DNA of 64,000 nucleotides from Phialocephala subalpina (GCA_900073065.1 FJOG01000018.1:552079-616078), one strand, 5' to 3'; shown: positions 34,801 to 47,578, counted from the first letter of the stretch. Numbers and translations are program-made. The notes: a model not told the origin generated them from the letters alone.

Positions 34801-37800
34801 GACAGGATTTGACAAGGCCGCATTCGTGGTCTAGACTTGGGAGAGCGGTGATGTTGAGATGTCCGAAATGAGCTCTTTTGAAGCTGTTGATCTTTATTGA
34901 GATTTCTGGTCTTGTGATGAGGAATTAATTGATGGGAATGTGAGAATGGCATCTTGACCGGCAACTGCCGCTCGATGTCGTCACTGCTTTGTTCTCGTGA
35001 CAGTGGAGAACGAGGGGGCGGGGAGCTTTCGTGCTTCGCTGCGACGTTGGTAATCCACGATGGAGTGCAGCCAACCGAGAGGGCTCCACGAAACCTCCAC
35101 TGGAGGAAGTGCTCCTCTCCAGCTTCTGGGGATTGGAGGATGCATCAAACTTTTTGGTGTTGCACCATGGTTAATCCAGAAGTTATGGTCGACTTTTCAA
35201 CGCACTTTCTGGATGCGCTTGGCGTTCCGTTGTTGAGCTTGTTGGACACCGAGCTCGGAAGCTACCTCGACCAGAGTTTGGTTCCTGGACTTGAGAAAAT
35301 TTTCGTACGACTGTGGCGGTACCACCAGAACGGTGAGGTGAGCTTATCGCCTCCGCAATGTCTGACCAGTTGCAGGTTGATCCTACCAAGAGGTCTCACT
35401 CTGCAGGTCTCAGATATCAAAAAATCTAAATCCAATACTTTCTCGATGTGGCGTTTGGCCGTTCGTAAGAAAACAGCCAGTCCAGGGGAGCTTGATGAGA
35501 TGTCTCAGACAAGGCCTGTCAACTCAACCATCTGTGGCCTGCAACCTGTGGCGTTCAAGATCCTTCGCTGCACGGTTGCGTTCCTTGATTGGGTGTAACC
35601 CGCAGCGTCGCGTCCAGACGGCAAGGATGATAATTCCTCTTCCTTGCTTTCCAGCGTTTGGTGTAGCGAGAGCCAAGATCAAAGTGGGCCAGAAGCCGGG
35701 GGGCCCATGAGGAGCACGGACAGCAAGGTGGAAGGTGCTGTGAAGGTTTGAATTTTTGCTGACTTGAGCGAAGCCGCTTGGAACGTTTTGGCGAAAGTGT
35801 GATGAGCTTGTTCATGCAAGTTGAAACACGAGCCGCTGGTTGGGTGGGAGCTTGCCCGTTGAAGCTTCTCACCGCTATCTTGAGAAAAGTGTTTTGTGTG
35901 AGGAATGCATGAGTTTTGAGTTTGCAGACCTGCAGTTGATGATCTTACGAGCCTCGTACTTTTGCTCTCCGAGGAGAAGGAAGAAGTCAGATCCCGAGCT
36001 GCCAATTACTGCCAATTGATGGGACATTGAGAGTCGACCAGGACGAGGATACCGGGAATTTGTTGCGAGGACTAAAAAGTTTCCTCCACTTCCTTGAATC
36101 CTTGCTGAGCCGCGCCGAGCTGGGATGAAACCTATCCCAATTTCTGCGTGGGGCAGCCACTCCTGAGATCGAGGCTGAAGATGAAAGTTGAAGAAGTTTT
36201 CGATTGGCGAAATTTGCTGTCGTCGGACTCGTCGCATCCCAGCCCACATATGTAAGAGATCACGAAGTTTTGACGAGACGCCAGACGGCACGAGCCAAGT
36301 CACGGGCTCTGCCTTGGAAGCGGAGATTGGGGGAGCTCGACGATGAAGTCATCGAAGGACAAAGCTTCGAAGAAGAAGAAAGGGAAATAACCCCACGATG
36401 TGGTGGTGATTCTTGCGCCCTGCTTTCTTGAAGGCTGAGCGAGCGACAGGAACAAGAAACCGGATAGAAGGTTGGTACCAGGTGCCAGCAGCCGTCCGCG
36501 TGGATCAGGTACAGGGACAACCGGAGTGATACGAGAGTACATCGTCGATCACTATATTTCAGCGGGATGGCAATGTACAGTTTGACATCGTGATCATGAT
36601 CCGATGTGTCAGTTCACGATGTTCGAGAGTGGGGTACCCAAGAAGACTGTGCACGACAGCCACAAGGAGCTGTTCCAGGGCTTTGGCGAGGGGCCCACGA
36701 GCATCTCCCTTGTCCTTGTTTGGTTGGATGTTCCACGCTCTGAGGCCATTTCGGAATATATTCGTGGCTTGTATTGCGATATGACGACAATGAAGCTCAC
36801 TGTGACGAGTTGTGATGGGGACAAGAGAGCCAGGTGCGGAGGTCTCCGTACGTGAGAGGACGACGATGAGTTGGCAAAGAAGCTGCTTGGTCAATTGGCA
36901 TCGCACAGTACTCGACGGTATCTCGACCTTAAACTTGGACATTTTCCCATCATAGCCGCTCGCTCTACAGGTGTCCCCCTCGATAGCCGAATACAGCATG
37001 CCCGCCACACACCTTCATCAATTGCAACAAGGAGCCAAAGCCATTAATTTCAATGCCTGCAGTCACCTTCTCTTGCAGAACCGATATCCGGTTTTCCTGC
37101 GACTCTGGCCCTCTCGCACAGCTTGGACAGGCTTACGAATGCTCTGAGAGGTCGACCTGCACGCCTGCTTTTCATCCCGGGAAACAGGCTGAGGATGGCA
37201 TGTGGTCTGCGCTCCTCATTGGTATCAGATAATGGAGCAGTTTCGAGAAGCTTGGTGCTCCCGTCGGTCAAGAGAAATAGAGGCCAAATGAGAATGCATC
37301 TCATGCTGGTTACAGCAGCAGACGCCTGGATGCTGCAACCACAGCAGTTTTGTGTTCAAGACAGGCCACCCTTTGGTGATGCCCCTCACTTGGGGGCTCA
37401 ATGGCGTTCGGGCTGAGTCAAGACGGCTTTCGAGGGATTCGGGTCAGATCATGGAATCGTGGAAGGTTCCGAAGCTGCCGAAGGCACTTGGAATCTTGAT
37501 TACGAGCTTGCCGTCGCCGCGGATGACTCCGTGGGATGCGTGATCGATTAAGGATGGGGGTTATCAATAGCATCAAGCTTTATATGAAGAAAGGAGGAGA
37601 TGCGTGAACCTTTTGTTGTTATCAACCTTATCCGGCGATTATGCCCGATGCTGTACCACGCTTTGAGAAGAGATGGAATTCAGCCACTTCTCTAGCTGCT
37701 GCTGTTACCTTATCAGTCAATGGTATGGAGAGATAGGTATCAAAAGGTTGTGAATTACTAATATTAGGGGTCCGACATAGGACTTGCTTGATAACGTGTT

Positions 37801-37921
37801 TGTCTCTGTACCTGCGTAGAGAACTCGTCCTTGCCGTCCCCAACATTGTTGCTGATCGGCCTCAACGCCTCCATCGGGGTTTCTTGTCCTTCTCATACTT
37901 CCAAATGTAGAAGATCTGGAG

Positions 37922-37945
37922 ATACAGGCATACAGGCATACAGGC
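37922..37945. repeat. Short tandem repeat (ATACAGGC)3
   Basis: Three perfect copies of an 8-base unit. No associated feature. Confidence 0.9.
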
Positions 37946-39945
37946 GCAGACAGTAATTATTTACGGAGCGCATACAGCGGATTGAATCGTCGTACGTTCC
38001 CCAGATTCCAGAGCACGGAAGAGTATACAGTCCGGCTTTTGAGGATCAGTCGGTGCTCTCGGTTACTGAACACTTCCTGTTCTCCGTACATACACATGAT
38101 GACCAAATACATGACATGATGTATCTTCACTCTCATGCCGGCAGCTGGAGATAGGCGTGAGAACGTGCAAATACTTCTGGCTACTGTACCATCCATTGTC
38201 CAAAACTTCAACAAAACAATCTCAATGAAGCCATCTCGATCATGATCTCCTCGTCTGTAGAGTTCGTCCTCGTCCTCTCCACCCATGACAATGCAGGTTG
38301 ATATTATTTCAGTCTGATTCGCATCCTCCACTCCTCTGCCTTTGGCGTGCTGCAGAGCGACAGGCTCTATTTTGCGATGCCGACTCATCCATGGCTAGTC
38401 TTCTTGAGGATAGAACTCGGCCTCCCCATCCTGGACGCATGGCCCACATCCTGGTGCATGGGCAGATTGAACCATGCAGTGTGGCTTGCCTTGGCGTCAG
38501 ATCCCAGCAGGTTGCTAATTCCACGCCAACTTCAAAGACCGTTTCCAGTGCGTGTAGCCAATGGTCGCAGCCGCTGGCCAAGACGGTTGAAGCCTCCAAG
38601 TCGCCTCCTAAAAAAATATTCCAAACTCGCTGAATTCGATGCTCCCCAACCTCAAGCCACACCCATGGCGAGGCAACGTGAAAACGGCCGCACAAAACAA
38701 TGGATTGAAGCACACTCGCCTCTTCGATCAATGCCCAACCATTGCACAAATATCCGTTGCCTTTGAGATGCACGTCTGCAGCGCAAGTGGAGGGCAGTGA
38801 GGGAAGAGAGGGAAGTGAGGGAAAGGGAGGGGGCTCGCCTGCACCGCGTAATACAGTGGTCTTCCGTCCTACAGGAGCTGCGATTTTCAGAGTTTGGTGA
38901 GGGTGCAGTTGGCGCACTGGTGCAGCGCAACAGCCCTGTTCGTTGAGTCCGGACCCCGCCAGACTTTGGCAGATCGAGGGACTCGTACCACCACCAGCAT
39001 GGGCGCTGCAGTTTGTTAGGACTAGACCCGTGGAGAGCAGGCTTACCATGTCGAGAAGTCTGGCCCAAATCTTACCCTCTGCGTCCTAGCCTCCCCAAAC
39101 CTTGCTTTGCCCAGAAATCCACCATCAACCCATCAACCCATCCACCACAGACTGCACCAACATCCTGACCCACGCTATCCCCAATCATGCTACTCCTACC
39201 CGTCTCTAATTCTCCTCACCTCCATCTCCTACTCCTCTTCCTCCACACATCTAGGCCATTGCCAGCCTTCTTGCATTTTTTGTTGTGGACTTCTGTTGAA
39301 GATATAATTAACCGTCGTCGAGGTCAATTGGATTGGTCATTGGCCACTGCCTCGCATAATACCGAATCCGCAAGACGTCATTTACATAAAGGCCTTCCTC
39401 CCACCAACACGAGGCCATCCACACAATCACACAGCGACGCCCGGAACGCATAGGAACAGGTTGATAAGTCATCCGCGGATTGACTTTGTCCTGGCACCTT
39501 GACTTCCACTGCATCCGATCATCTCGTCGACTCTCCCCATCGACTTGTGTTCGTTGCATCGCGCCTGCCCTCGAAGCAAAAGACAGTACGATAGCTGGAA
39601 TACGCCGTACTTTGACTTTTCTTCCACCCGCTTCCTCCGAGTCCACACAAGACTCATTATCTCGTAAGTCTGAATAACCAGCTCCGATGTAGCCTCCTCA
39701 TATGAAAGCCGCCACCACCTACGATTACCTACAGACACTTTACCCTCTTTTTTTTCATCTCTCAAAGAGCGAGGCTGACCTGGTCCTTCCTTCGCCGTCT
39801 AGCGCAGCATCACGCATTGGCTTTTGCTCGAGATCAAAGGACCTCAATGCGAGGCAGAAATTAGGACTGCTCCTTCGACCACCTACTTCTGTCGAGCAGC
39901 ATTACCCATAGTACGACATATATCTCTCCGGCATCGATCGTACGG

Positions 39946-42321
39946 ATGCCTTACACGCCCCCCTCCCAGCGATCTCCAGCTACCTCTACCACCACCTCTC
40001 CTAACCTCAGCCGTCGATCCTCGTCAACCGATCAACTTCCTCAGAGGCTGCATTCCCACCACTCGAGCCACAGACCAGAATTACCACGGTCGACGTCCTA
40101 TCTCACTCGACATCGACGGACAACTTCGGTCAAGACAACTGCATTCTCCCCCACCCTCGAGCCCACACCACCTGGAACTGCAGACAAGGAGAACAATGAT
40201 ACGAACAGCTTGAACACCAACGGCAGTATCATACAGTCGCCGCCTCCTGTGACGGGCGACACGCAGATGCCCTCAGGCGCTGTTATCTCGCCACCTGACT
40301 CGCAACAAAACTCGAGTGACGATGAAGATAACAAAGGTTCACGAGGGAGACAATTGGAGAACTTGGCAGAGCTGCAAGCAGCCATCAGGATAATAGAGCA
40401 GCACAGGGAAAGCTCGCCAAATCGGGCTGCTAAGGACATCACAAAGGCTAACCAAGCTTTGTCACTTATCATGCCACCCGCATCACAAACAATAGACAAA
40501 CCCACTGCCGTTCATGTGGAACAGTCAACGGTCAGCGCGATACGCAAGATTTCTCACAACAGATCAAACACAGATACCTCGGTGTTCGTTGACTTAAGAC
40601 ATGGTCAGACTCCCGAGACATCTCTCACTGGATCGGACGAGGACTCGATCACCGATGAAGATGAACCAGAACGCTCGAGGAGGAAACCTCCAATGCTCAG
40701 GAAGAAGTCGGGTGAACTTGTCCGACCAGCTCTTCGACCTTCATCAGCTAGACGGCGACCCTCGAGTATGCCTGGTACTCCAACATTCTCGAAGGCGGTT
40801 CACTTCGACTCTCACCTTGAGCATGTCCGACATTTCCTCCAAGTCGATAGACCGTTAGCAGTCAGTGCAGGATCATCACCCGTCGAAGCATACGATAGCG
40901 ACACCGAGTTTCCATTTAACGAGGACTCATCACGTACTTCACCTTTCGAGTGGGAGATCGTGGTCTCGAATTTTCCAGCCGAGACACCCATTCGCCTATC
41001 TCTACCAGTCAGAGTCGAGAGAGTGTTTCTGTCTTCTGACAACAAGACATTGGTCGGCAGTGTGGCTGTAGCCAATCTGGCGTTCAACAAATACGTCGTC
41101 GCTCGCTTCACTCTTGATTACTGGAAGACTACATCAGAGGTCGTCGCCGAGTTCAACCAAGATGTTCGACAACCAAAGCGTGATGGATATGACAGGTTCA
41201 ACTTCAATATCAAGTTGGCCGATCAAGCTAACCTTGAAGCGAAGACCATGTTCTTCTGCATCAAGTACTGTGTGAATGGGCAAGAGTATTGGGACAACAA
41301 CAACTCGACGAACTTCCAGGTGGACTTCCGGAAGAAGGCCAAGCCACAAAATGGAAAGAAGGGTATCCAAGGCGCCGCTTCACGACCTGCCAATCCACTG
41401 CCAAGGAGCAACAAACGTTCACCGCCAGTCAATGCTCGACCCAAGTCGATGCCAGTTGCTTTCGATGACTTCGCTGATGGCTTCGACGCCAAGTATCAGT
41501 TCGATGACTTCAAGCAACCGGTCACTGACTATCTTGGGGAATCTGGAACGTCTTTGAGGTTGAAGGGTGTCAAGTCAGCTGTCAACCTTGGATCTGATAA
41601 CCTTACCAGACGGATTGCTCCCCCTCATGGACAGGCTTTTGGGAATCGTTACGACTTCGGTGCCTCGCTTTCGGCTGCCATTAATGCGGCAAACAGTGTA
41701 TTAGGAGATCGAAGTGGTCTGACAATGAAACCCATGGCGAAGAAGCAACCTCAGAAGAGGGTCATACCTGATGCTGAACAGACTGCTTCTCCGCTCACAA
41801 TGTCAAGCAACCAATCTCTAAACAAACCTGCACCTGTTGTCAAGAAGGGTCCGGCTCCAGTTCAGGCTTCCACCTCTGGAACAGACTCTCCTCGACCTGC
41901 AGGAACTGAAAAGCCTCCTTTAGCTTCTCAGTCTTACAACGAGTTGCTCGATAAATATTGCTTCGTACGTACCAACGACCATCGGTGGACTGCCTAGGAC
42001 CTTGAGCTAATGTATGTACAGTTTGGATCCTCAAAGAGTTCTCCGCAGCTCAAGGATGGTACGATGCGATCTGGACAATTTGATGGTGCAAATGACGATG
42101 GCTACATTCTCGGCTCTGTCGACTCGACTGCGGACAACTCTCCCTTGATGATGGAAAAACGGTCACCTCCGCGAACTCAGAAAGCAAGTACGCAGGCGTC
42201 TCGCTCTGCTTCGCCAGCCCCCATGACGGGCTTCGTTTCGGGTACGTCTCCGATGTACCACAACTTGCATGCTGGCTTTCCGTTCCACGACACTCATACA
42301 GCAACAGCTATCCGAGGTTAA
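39946..42321 (+). CDS. PP1 glycogen-targeting regulatory subunit (Gac1-like)
   Basis: Targets type-1 protein phosphatase to glycogen and so promotes glycogen synthase activity. Exon 1 is 39946-41964 and exon 2 is 42022-42321; the 57-nt intron (GTACGT, ACAG) joins LLDKYCF to FGSSKSSPQL, giving 772 residues. A PP1-binding RVxF-type motif, KAVHF, lies at about residue 283, followed by HVRHFLQVDRP as in yeast Gac1/Pig2 and animal PPP1R3 proteins. A CBM21 carbohydrate-binding domain spans about 334-461 (WEIVVSNFP, VGSVAVANLAFNKYVVARFT, YDRFNFNIKLAD, YWDNNNSTNFQV). The N-terminus is Ser/Thr/Pro-rich and disordered; the C-terminal tail is also Ser-rich. The frame is intact over 2 kb. A long CT-rich leader precedes the ATG. 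Confidence 0.9.
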
Positions 42322-44484
42322 TCTAGGAGCTTCCATTCTGGGGCGCCTCCCAACGATGATGACCGAAGTTCACGACTTATTTCCGACACGAATGTTACGG
42401 TCTAGTCTGTTCGTAGTGACTATCGAGATTGTTCTGGTTACCTCTTTATTGAGCGTGGTCATCAACAGATCAGAAAGCGACTGGTTTTGAGAGAGGAAGT
42501 ACAAAATCGACTTGGAGACTTGGGTCCCGTATTTACGAAAATCGTCTCCCCTCACACGGAAACGTACTTGTCATCGGCATTTCTGCGCGGCTGGGAACGG
42601 TCATGATTGCTTTTTGCTCGGTTTTTTTTTCATCATTCCTCGTTGTACTTTTTGAGCGTCTTTTCTTGCATGTTGTTCTTCATGGCTGCATGCGCTCTGC
42701 CTACGGGATTCGGATACGGCTTTTTCTCCTCCGACATAAACTGAGGTTTTTAATTATTACGTTCGGCTCTCCTTTTAGGGCTGTGGTGGAAAGGGGATGT
42801 GTTTCCGAAGGCTCCCGAAGCCTTCGGAATTCAGATCGGTTTTTTTTTTGGAAATAAAAGTTGTCTCGCAATGGGTGGGACGGCATGGGTATAAGGGGAA
42901 TGGGAAACGGCAAGGGGGCATCCTACGAAGTACATACGTGGTGTAGGAAGGGGGAGAAAAAAGAGGTCCTTTGATACGATACGATATGATTGAGCGTTGA
43001 GCGAGCGAGTTGAACAGAAGCATAGGCACGTACGGGCAAAGCTGATTCGAGTGAGGGATTCCTCGGATGATTTGGGATGGCTGGCTACTGCGTTTGCGAT
43101 GCGATCGATGCTGATTGATGATGGCGCCGGAGTGATCAACGAAAAATGGAGATGGGTTATTGATCAACATCTTGACTTCTTGCTTGTGATTGTGAATTTG
43201 CTCGTGATGTGTCGAATTCTGCTTCTCTTTCCCCTCTACGAACTCCAATTCGTTATTCGTCTTCTACTCACTTCATCTAATTACGAGGCTATGATTGGTT
43301 TCCTCAAAATTGAAGCTAAGCTTACACTGGTGACATTTTGGCTTTCAGATATCTGAGCAGATCTCCTCTTTCTTGGTGGCAGGTGACCTTGCCGACTTCG
43401 AGCAAAGTTTCGTACGTGATGAGATGGCAGTAGGATAGAGGGGTAGAGTTAGGAGGGATCATGCTTCGTGGGGGGATCATTGGTATATAGAGGGGTAATG
43501 CATGCGAGGCTGACATGCACACCGCTGTTGTTCCCTACCTTGATTTTCTCATTGTTCCAACCTGAATATTCATCTCAGTCAAAGATGAAGTGAGTAAGTG
43601 ACGTCTTCACATGCCAAAGCAAACGTTCTTGAAACCCATGATTCAGGTAAGATTACTATGTACCCCACCATGCCACCACGATGGAGTCCCACTAAGCATG
43701 ACCTGCAACTCTTAAGCGGCCAGGTGGATACCTATCGTGAGTTGCAAATCATAAAGCTAGCCTCAAAGTCCACTATATAAACTCATCGCCGATCTACGGT
43801 ACTCACGATCTTCTTGCTTGGTTCCGAGTGGGCTGGGTTCTGAGTGGGGTTCTTGATAGTGGGTGTGAGACGTGGCGGTGAGGTTAAAGGAACATCGTGG
43901 GAGAGAGTCATGTCTCAGTTGATCCTCTTTCTTGGAATTTCGCATCCGCCCTAAAACTGCGATGACGATCTTGTGGGTCTCCCATTCTCGACTTCAAAGA
44001 AGGTCCACATCTCATAACTCTAATCAAGCCACACTTATGAAGCTTGAAAATTGTGGATCGTGTAGTTCCAAGGAAGTGAGGATGAGGCTGTTGATGGTCA
44101 TGTGAGGGGCAGGGGTGAGATCGGATGAATATTAGTAAGCATCTCGGGACGGAAAGGGATTGGAAATTGTCAGCCGAGGATTGGATTTGGTGATGCCATT
44201 TTTTGAGGCGTCGTGTTGGAGCTTGGGCTTCTTTGGATGACAGCAGCAGAGCTTGGAATTTTGTTGAATTAACAGACAATTGAGGAAGGACGTTCGATAC
44301 TGACGACAAAAACTCAACATCGACCATTCACTGCAATTGAGAATCGTACGATCGAACGATTCTGACTTTCCAAGAGTCTGCGAAAGTTCGGATTACCTCC
44401 TTTGAGCTTGGACAACTCACGACCAAAACAACGACAAGGCAGATCGCAACGAAGACAAGAGCAGACATCACAGCACAATACACA
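42322..44484. other. 2.2-kb intergenic region, no supported gene
   Basis: Begins with the likely 3' UTR of the PP1-subunit gene and ends with the BolA promoter. It contains a strong hairpin plus T-run (separate entry). Open frames on both strands are short, mutually overlapping and without recognisable sequence. Confidence 0.5.
42805..42849 (+). other. Perfect 9-bp hairpin followed by a T-run
   Basis: CCGAAGGCT, a 5-base loop CCCGA, and AGCCTTCGG form a perfect stem (42805-42827); 12 bases further on is a run of ten T. It lies about 480 bp past the PP1-subunit stop codon. In a fungus this is not a bacterial-type terminator; it could be a 3' UTR structure or the end of a small RNA transcript. 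Confidence 0.45.
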
Positions 44485-45057
44485 ATGGAAAGAACAGCAA
44501 TAGCAGGCATGCGGAGCTGTCTGAAGACCGGCAGAGGACTCCGCTGTACAACAGGCTCATCAACACCAAAATGCATCGCAGCATCCATCTGTCCTGCCAG
44601 AAACCTAGCGAACACAGCCGGCATCTCTTCCACATCCTCCACCTCCCCAACAACCAAGAAACAACCAACGACTCTGCGCACACGCCTAGCGGACAATAGC
44701 CTGCTCAGCAGACGCGGCTATAGCTCTACCTCCTCCTCCTCACCACAAGGAACAATAGGCGCAGGACAAGCCGGCATCCCTCTCGAAGCATCCCGCACCA
44801 AAACCTCCCTCGTTGCACCCTCCCACCTTGACGAAGCAGAAAAAGATATCTTCGACACACTGAATAAAGAACTAGAACCAGAGGTATTGGAGGTGAAGGA
44901 TATCTCGGGGGGATGTGGGAGTATGTATGCGATTGATGTTAAGAGTGAGCGGTTTAGGGGACTGGGGATGTTGAAGCAGCAGAGGTTGGTTAATGAGGTT
45001 TTAAAGGGGAGGGTGGAGAGGTGGCATGGGGTGCAGATGAAGACTGGCGTTCCTTGA
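44485..45057 (+). CDS. bol3: Mitochondrial BolA-like protein (Bol3/Aim1)
   Basis: Predicted to act in the mitochondrial matrix in late [4Fe-4S] cluster transfer to client proteins such as lipoate synthase, with the Nfu1/Isa machinery. The product is 190 residues and intronless. The N-terminus (MERTAIAGMRSCLKTGRG) is basic and Ser/Thr-rich, as expected for a presequence. A long low-complexity linker follows. The BolA domain spans about 118-190: HLDEAEKDIFDTLNKEL, then the BOLA3-specific ISGGCGSMYAIDV with its conserved Cys, then KQQRLVNEVL and the conserved WHGVQMKT with the invariant His. The C-terminus ends at TGVP, close to yeast Aim1 and human BOLA3. A polypurine tract follows the stop. 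Confidence 0.9.
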   Translation: MERTAIAGMRSCLKTGRGLRCTTGSSTPKCIAASICPARNLANTAGISSTSSTSPTTKKQPTTLRTRLADNSLLSRRGYSSTSSSSPQGTIGAGQAGIPLEASRTKTSLVAPSHLDEAEKDIFDTLNKELEPEVLEVKDISGGCGSMYAIDVKSERFRGLGMLKQQRLVNEVLKGRVERWHGVQMKTGVP

Positions 45058-45616
45058 GGTGGATGGGAGGATAGGGGGAAGGAGGAGGGGGAAGGAGGAG
45101 GGGAGGTGAAGGAATGGAGGAATTGGGACTATTGGAACAACTGAATGGAGAAGTGGAGGGTGTGTATTTGTACGACTACGAGCATATGGCATAATGGGTG
45201 GCATTCTGATGGTATGGCGAGGGACGTTGCTTGGATGACATGATGAGAGACAGTAAAGGCAGAATGATCCCGCTCTTGGAGGCACCAATTGTCAGGAGCA
45301 CAACAGAACATAGCAGCTCCGTCTCTGCATATTTTATAACAACATCCGAATCGACCGGCATATGCTCGATTTACGATCAAATTCTCATCAACACGTTGAT
45401 CTGCTTGAGCTCGGGGAGCAATGAGCCGATTTCGGGGCTAGAGTGGGATAGTTCCCCTCTCCTCGGGATACTTGCACATTACACTCTCCACATTTCGTAT
45501 TCCTCCCCACGTTCTTCTTCTACATCCCTTCTTCCTTCTTTCCTTTTCCTCTTCTTTAACTTCTTAACATCTGTCATCTACTGTATTACTCTACAATCAC
45601 TTCTCAATCTCCAACA
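45058..45616. other. Intergenic with polypurine tract
   Basis: The first 65 bases after the bol3 stop are almost pure purine (GGA/GGGA units, about 45060-45125), which could form triplex or G-rich structures. The last 150 bases are strongly CT-rich and form the pyrimidine leader of the next gene, ending ATCTCCAACA before its ATG. Confidence 0.6.
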
Positions 45617-47243
45617 ATGCCCAGAATTTTGATCACAGGAGCAGCAGGCTTTGTAAGTAAACAGGGGATACACCTTTTTTCCTATTTGGGAATGTCTCAT
45701 GATATTTTTCTTGAGGCATTCTCCCAAAACGTTCTTGAAAGGGCAATTGCTNNNNNNNNNNNNNNNNNNNNNNNNNNNNNNNNNNNNNNNNNNNNNNNNN
45801 NNNNNNNNNNNNNNNNNNNNNNNNNNNNNNNNNNNNNNNNNNNNNNNNNNNNNNNNNNNNNNNNNNNNNNNNNNNNNNNNNNNNNNNNNNNNNNNNNNNN
45901 NNNNNNNNNNNNNNNNNNNNNNNNNNNNNNNNNNNNNNNNNNNNNNNNNNNNNNNNNNNNNNNNNNNNNNNNNNNNNNNNNNNNNNNNNNNNNNNNNNNN
46001 NNNNNNNNNNNNNNNNNNNNNNNNNNNNNNNNNNNNNNNNNNNNNNNNNNNNNNNNNNNNNNNNNNNNNNNNNNNNNNNNNNNNNNNNNNNNNNNNNNNN
46101 NNNNNNNNNNNNNNNNNNNNNNNNNNNNNNNNNNNNNNNNNNNNNNNNNNNNNNNNNNNNNNNNNNNNNNNNNNNNNNNNNNNNNNNNNNNNNNNNNNNN
46201 NNNNNNNNNNNNNNNNNNNNNNNNNNNNNNNNNNNNNNNNNNNNNNNNNNNNNNNNNNNNNNNNNNNNNNNNNNNNNNNNNNNNNNNNNNNNGACTCCTC
46301 CGTCTTCTAGATAGGCCAACTCCTCGCCGAACGCCTCCTCTCCCAACCCCAATACACCCTCATCCTCACCGACATTGTTTCTCCTCCTATACCTCCAAAG
46401 GCGAAGCACCCGCAAAATGCGAAAGCCATCCAAGCCGACCTCTGCGATGCCTCATCTCTCGAAAATCTCATATCCTCCTCCCTCCCCCTCGACGCAGTTT
46501 ACATCTTCCACGGAATAATGTCCTCCGGCAGCGAAGCCAACTTTGACCTCGGCATGCGTGTCAACCTCCACGCAACACTATCCCTCCTCTCCTCTCTCCG
46601 CTCAATCAGTAATCCAAATCTACGAGTCATCTACGCATCCTCTCAAGCCGTCTACGGCCAACCTCTACCAGCTGTAATTACAGAAGAAACGATGCCAACA
46701 CCAGAAGGAAGTTACGGCGCACAAAAACATATTTGCGAGACGTTGGTTAATGATTATACAAGGAAGGGATTCTTTGATGGATGGAGTTTGAGGTTTCCTA
46801 CGATTTCGATTCGGCCGGGAAAACCTACTGCTGCTGCTTCAAGCTTTATTTCGGGGTTGATTAGGGAGCCGTTGAACGGGGTGGAATGCGTGATCCCTTT
46901 GAAAGATAGGAGTTTCAAATCTTGGGTCTGTTCCCCCAAAACGCTCGCTGAGAATTTGGAATTGGCATTAGGTGTTGATGGGACGAAATTGGAGAAGCAT
47001 AAGAGGGTTGTTAATATGCCAGGAATTGGGGTAACTGTTCAGGACATGATGGATGCGCTCGCCAAAGTTGCGGGAGAGGAGAAATTGAAGTTGTTGAAAG
47101 AAGAGACGGATGTGGAGATGGAGAGGATACTCAGGAGCTGGGGGACGGAATTTGATAATGCTCTTGCATACAAATTAGGGTTCCACGCAGATGGAAGTTT
47201 TGAGGAGGCGGTGAGGGGTTATAAGGATAGTTTGGAGAACTGA
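45617..47243 (+). CDS. D-erythronate dehydrogenase-like extended SDR
   Basis: NAD-dependent epimerase/dehydratase-family protein of the DenD subgroup, which oxidises four-carbon sugar acids at C2. Exon 1 is 45617-45652; exon 2 is 46311-47243; 322 residues. Splicing creates the Rossmann motif TGAAGF joined to IGQLLAERL (G-x-x-G-x-x-G). The SDR Tyr-Lys pair is in SYGAQKHICETLVNDY. DenD-like hallmarks are SGSEANFDLGMRVN, YASSQAVYGQPLP, RFPTISIRPGKP and AASSFISGLIREPLNG. The single intron has a GTAAGT donor and TTCTAG acceptor and contains the assembly gap, so its true length is unknown; the coding sequence is complete. It lies 335 bp upstream of an aldolase gene in the same orientation, suggesting a shared catabolic pathway. 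Confidence 0.85.
45752..46292. other. Assembly gap (541 N)
   Basis: A run of N inside the first intron of the SDR gene. The gap size may be an estimate. Known flanking intron sequence is about 100 bases on the left and 18 on the right, so whatever fills the gap is intronic unless it hides a cryptic exon. Confidence 1.
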
Positions 47244-47578
47244 GAGTTGGAATATATTACGGATGTCCGTTGGGAGATAGGACGCTGTAGAAATGAAATT
47301 GTTCGAAAAGCGCGGAGCACTTTGAAGTTGGGAGGAGCACCACAGCGGAGAGAAAGCCGCGCTCGGGAAACCTACCTCGCGAATGGCGGGGTAAATTAAG
47401 TAACATCCCACTCAATGACATCTCCCGATGCTCGGTGACAAGTCCGCGATACAGGCTGAATTATCTTCATAGCTTTGTATATATGAAATTTTGAACTCTT
47501 GTTCCTTTTCTCCATTCTTTCTGTCTTTCCCTCTCCGCATTATCTTTTCAGAACCAATTCCAATTCGAACCGAGCAAG

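Larger units (their letters stand above)
25087..39945. other. 14.9-kb gene-poor, repeat-bearing region
   Basis: No frame here has both coding-like sequence and a credible gene structure. The longest frames (33950-34480 minus, 34954-35598 plus, 38309-39049 minus) are low-complexity or aperiodic and overlap one another on opposite strands. Base composition is mixed rather than extremely AT-rich, so this is not a classic RIP-degraded isochore. Separate entries cover two copies of a hairpin-armed element, a microsatellite, a MITE, a 250-bp tandem duplication and a diverged repeat block. The last 850 bases are CT-rich and are probably the promoter and leader of the PP1-subunit gene. Confidence 0.5.

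Noticed and set aside
34954..35598. 214-codon plus-strand open frame
   Set aside because: Composition is aperiodic and rich in Cys/Trp/Ser without motif; no splice or promoter context. Probably chance in a GC-balanced region.
38309..39049. 246-codon minus-strand open frame containing repeated SLPSLP
   Set aside because: The repeated part comes from a GGGAAGTGAGG-like tandem tract; the rest has no domain, no good start context and is overlapped by an open frame on the other strand.
42805..42849. Bacterial-style intrinsic terminator
   Set aside because: The window is clearly from a eukaryote with spliceosomal introns; the structure is reported only as a hairpin with a T-run.
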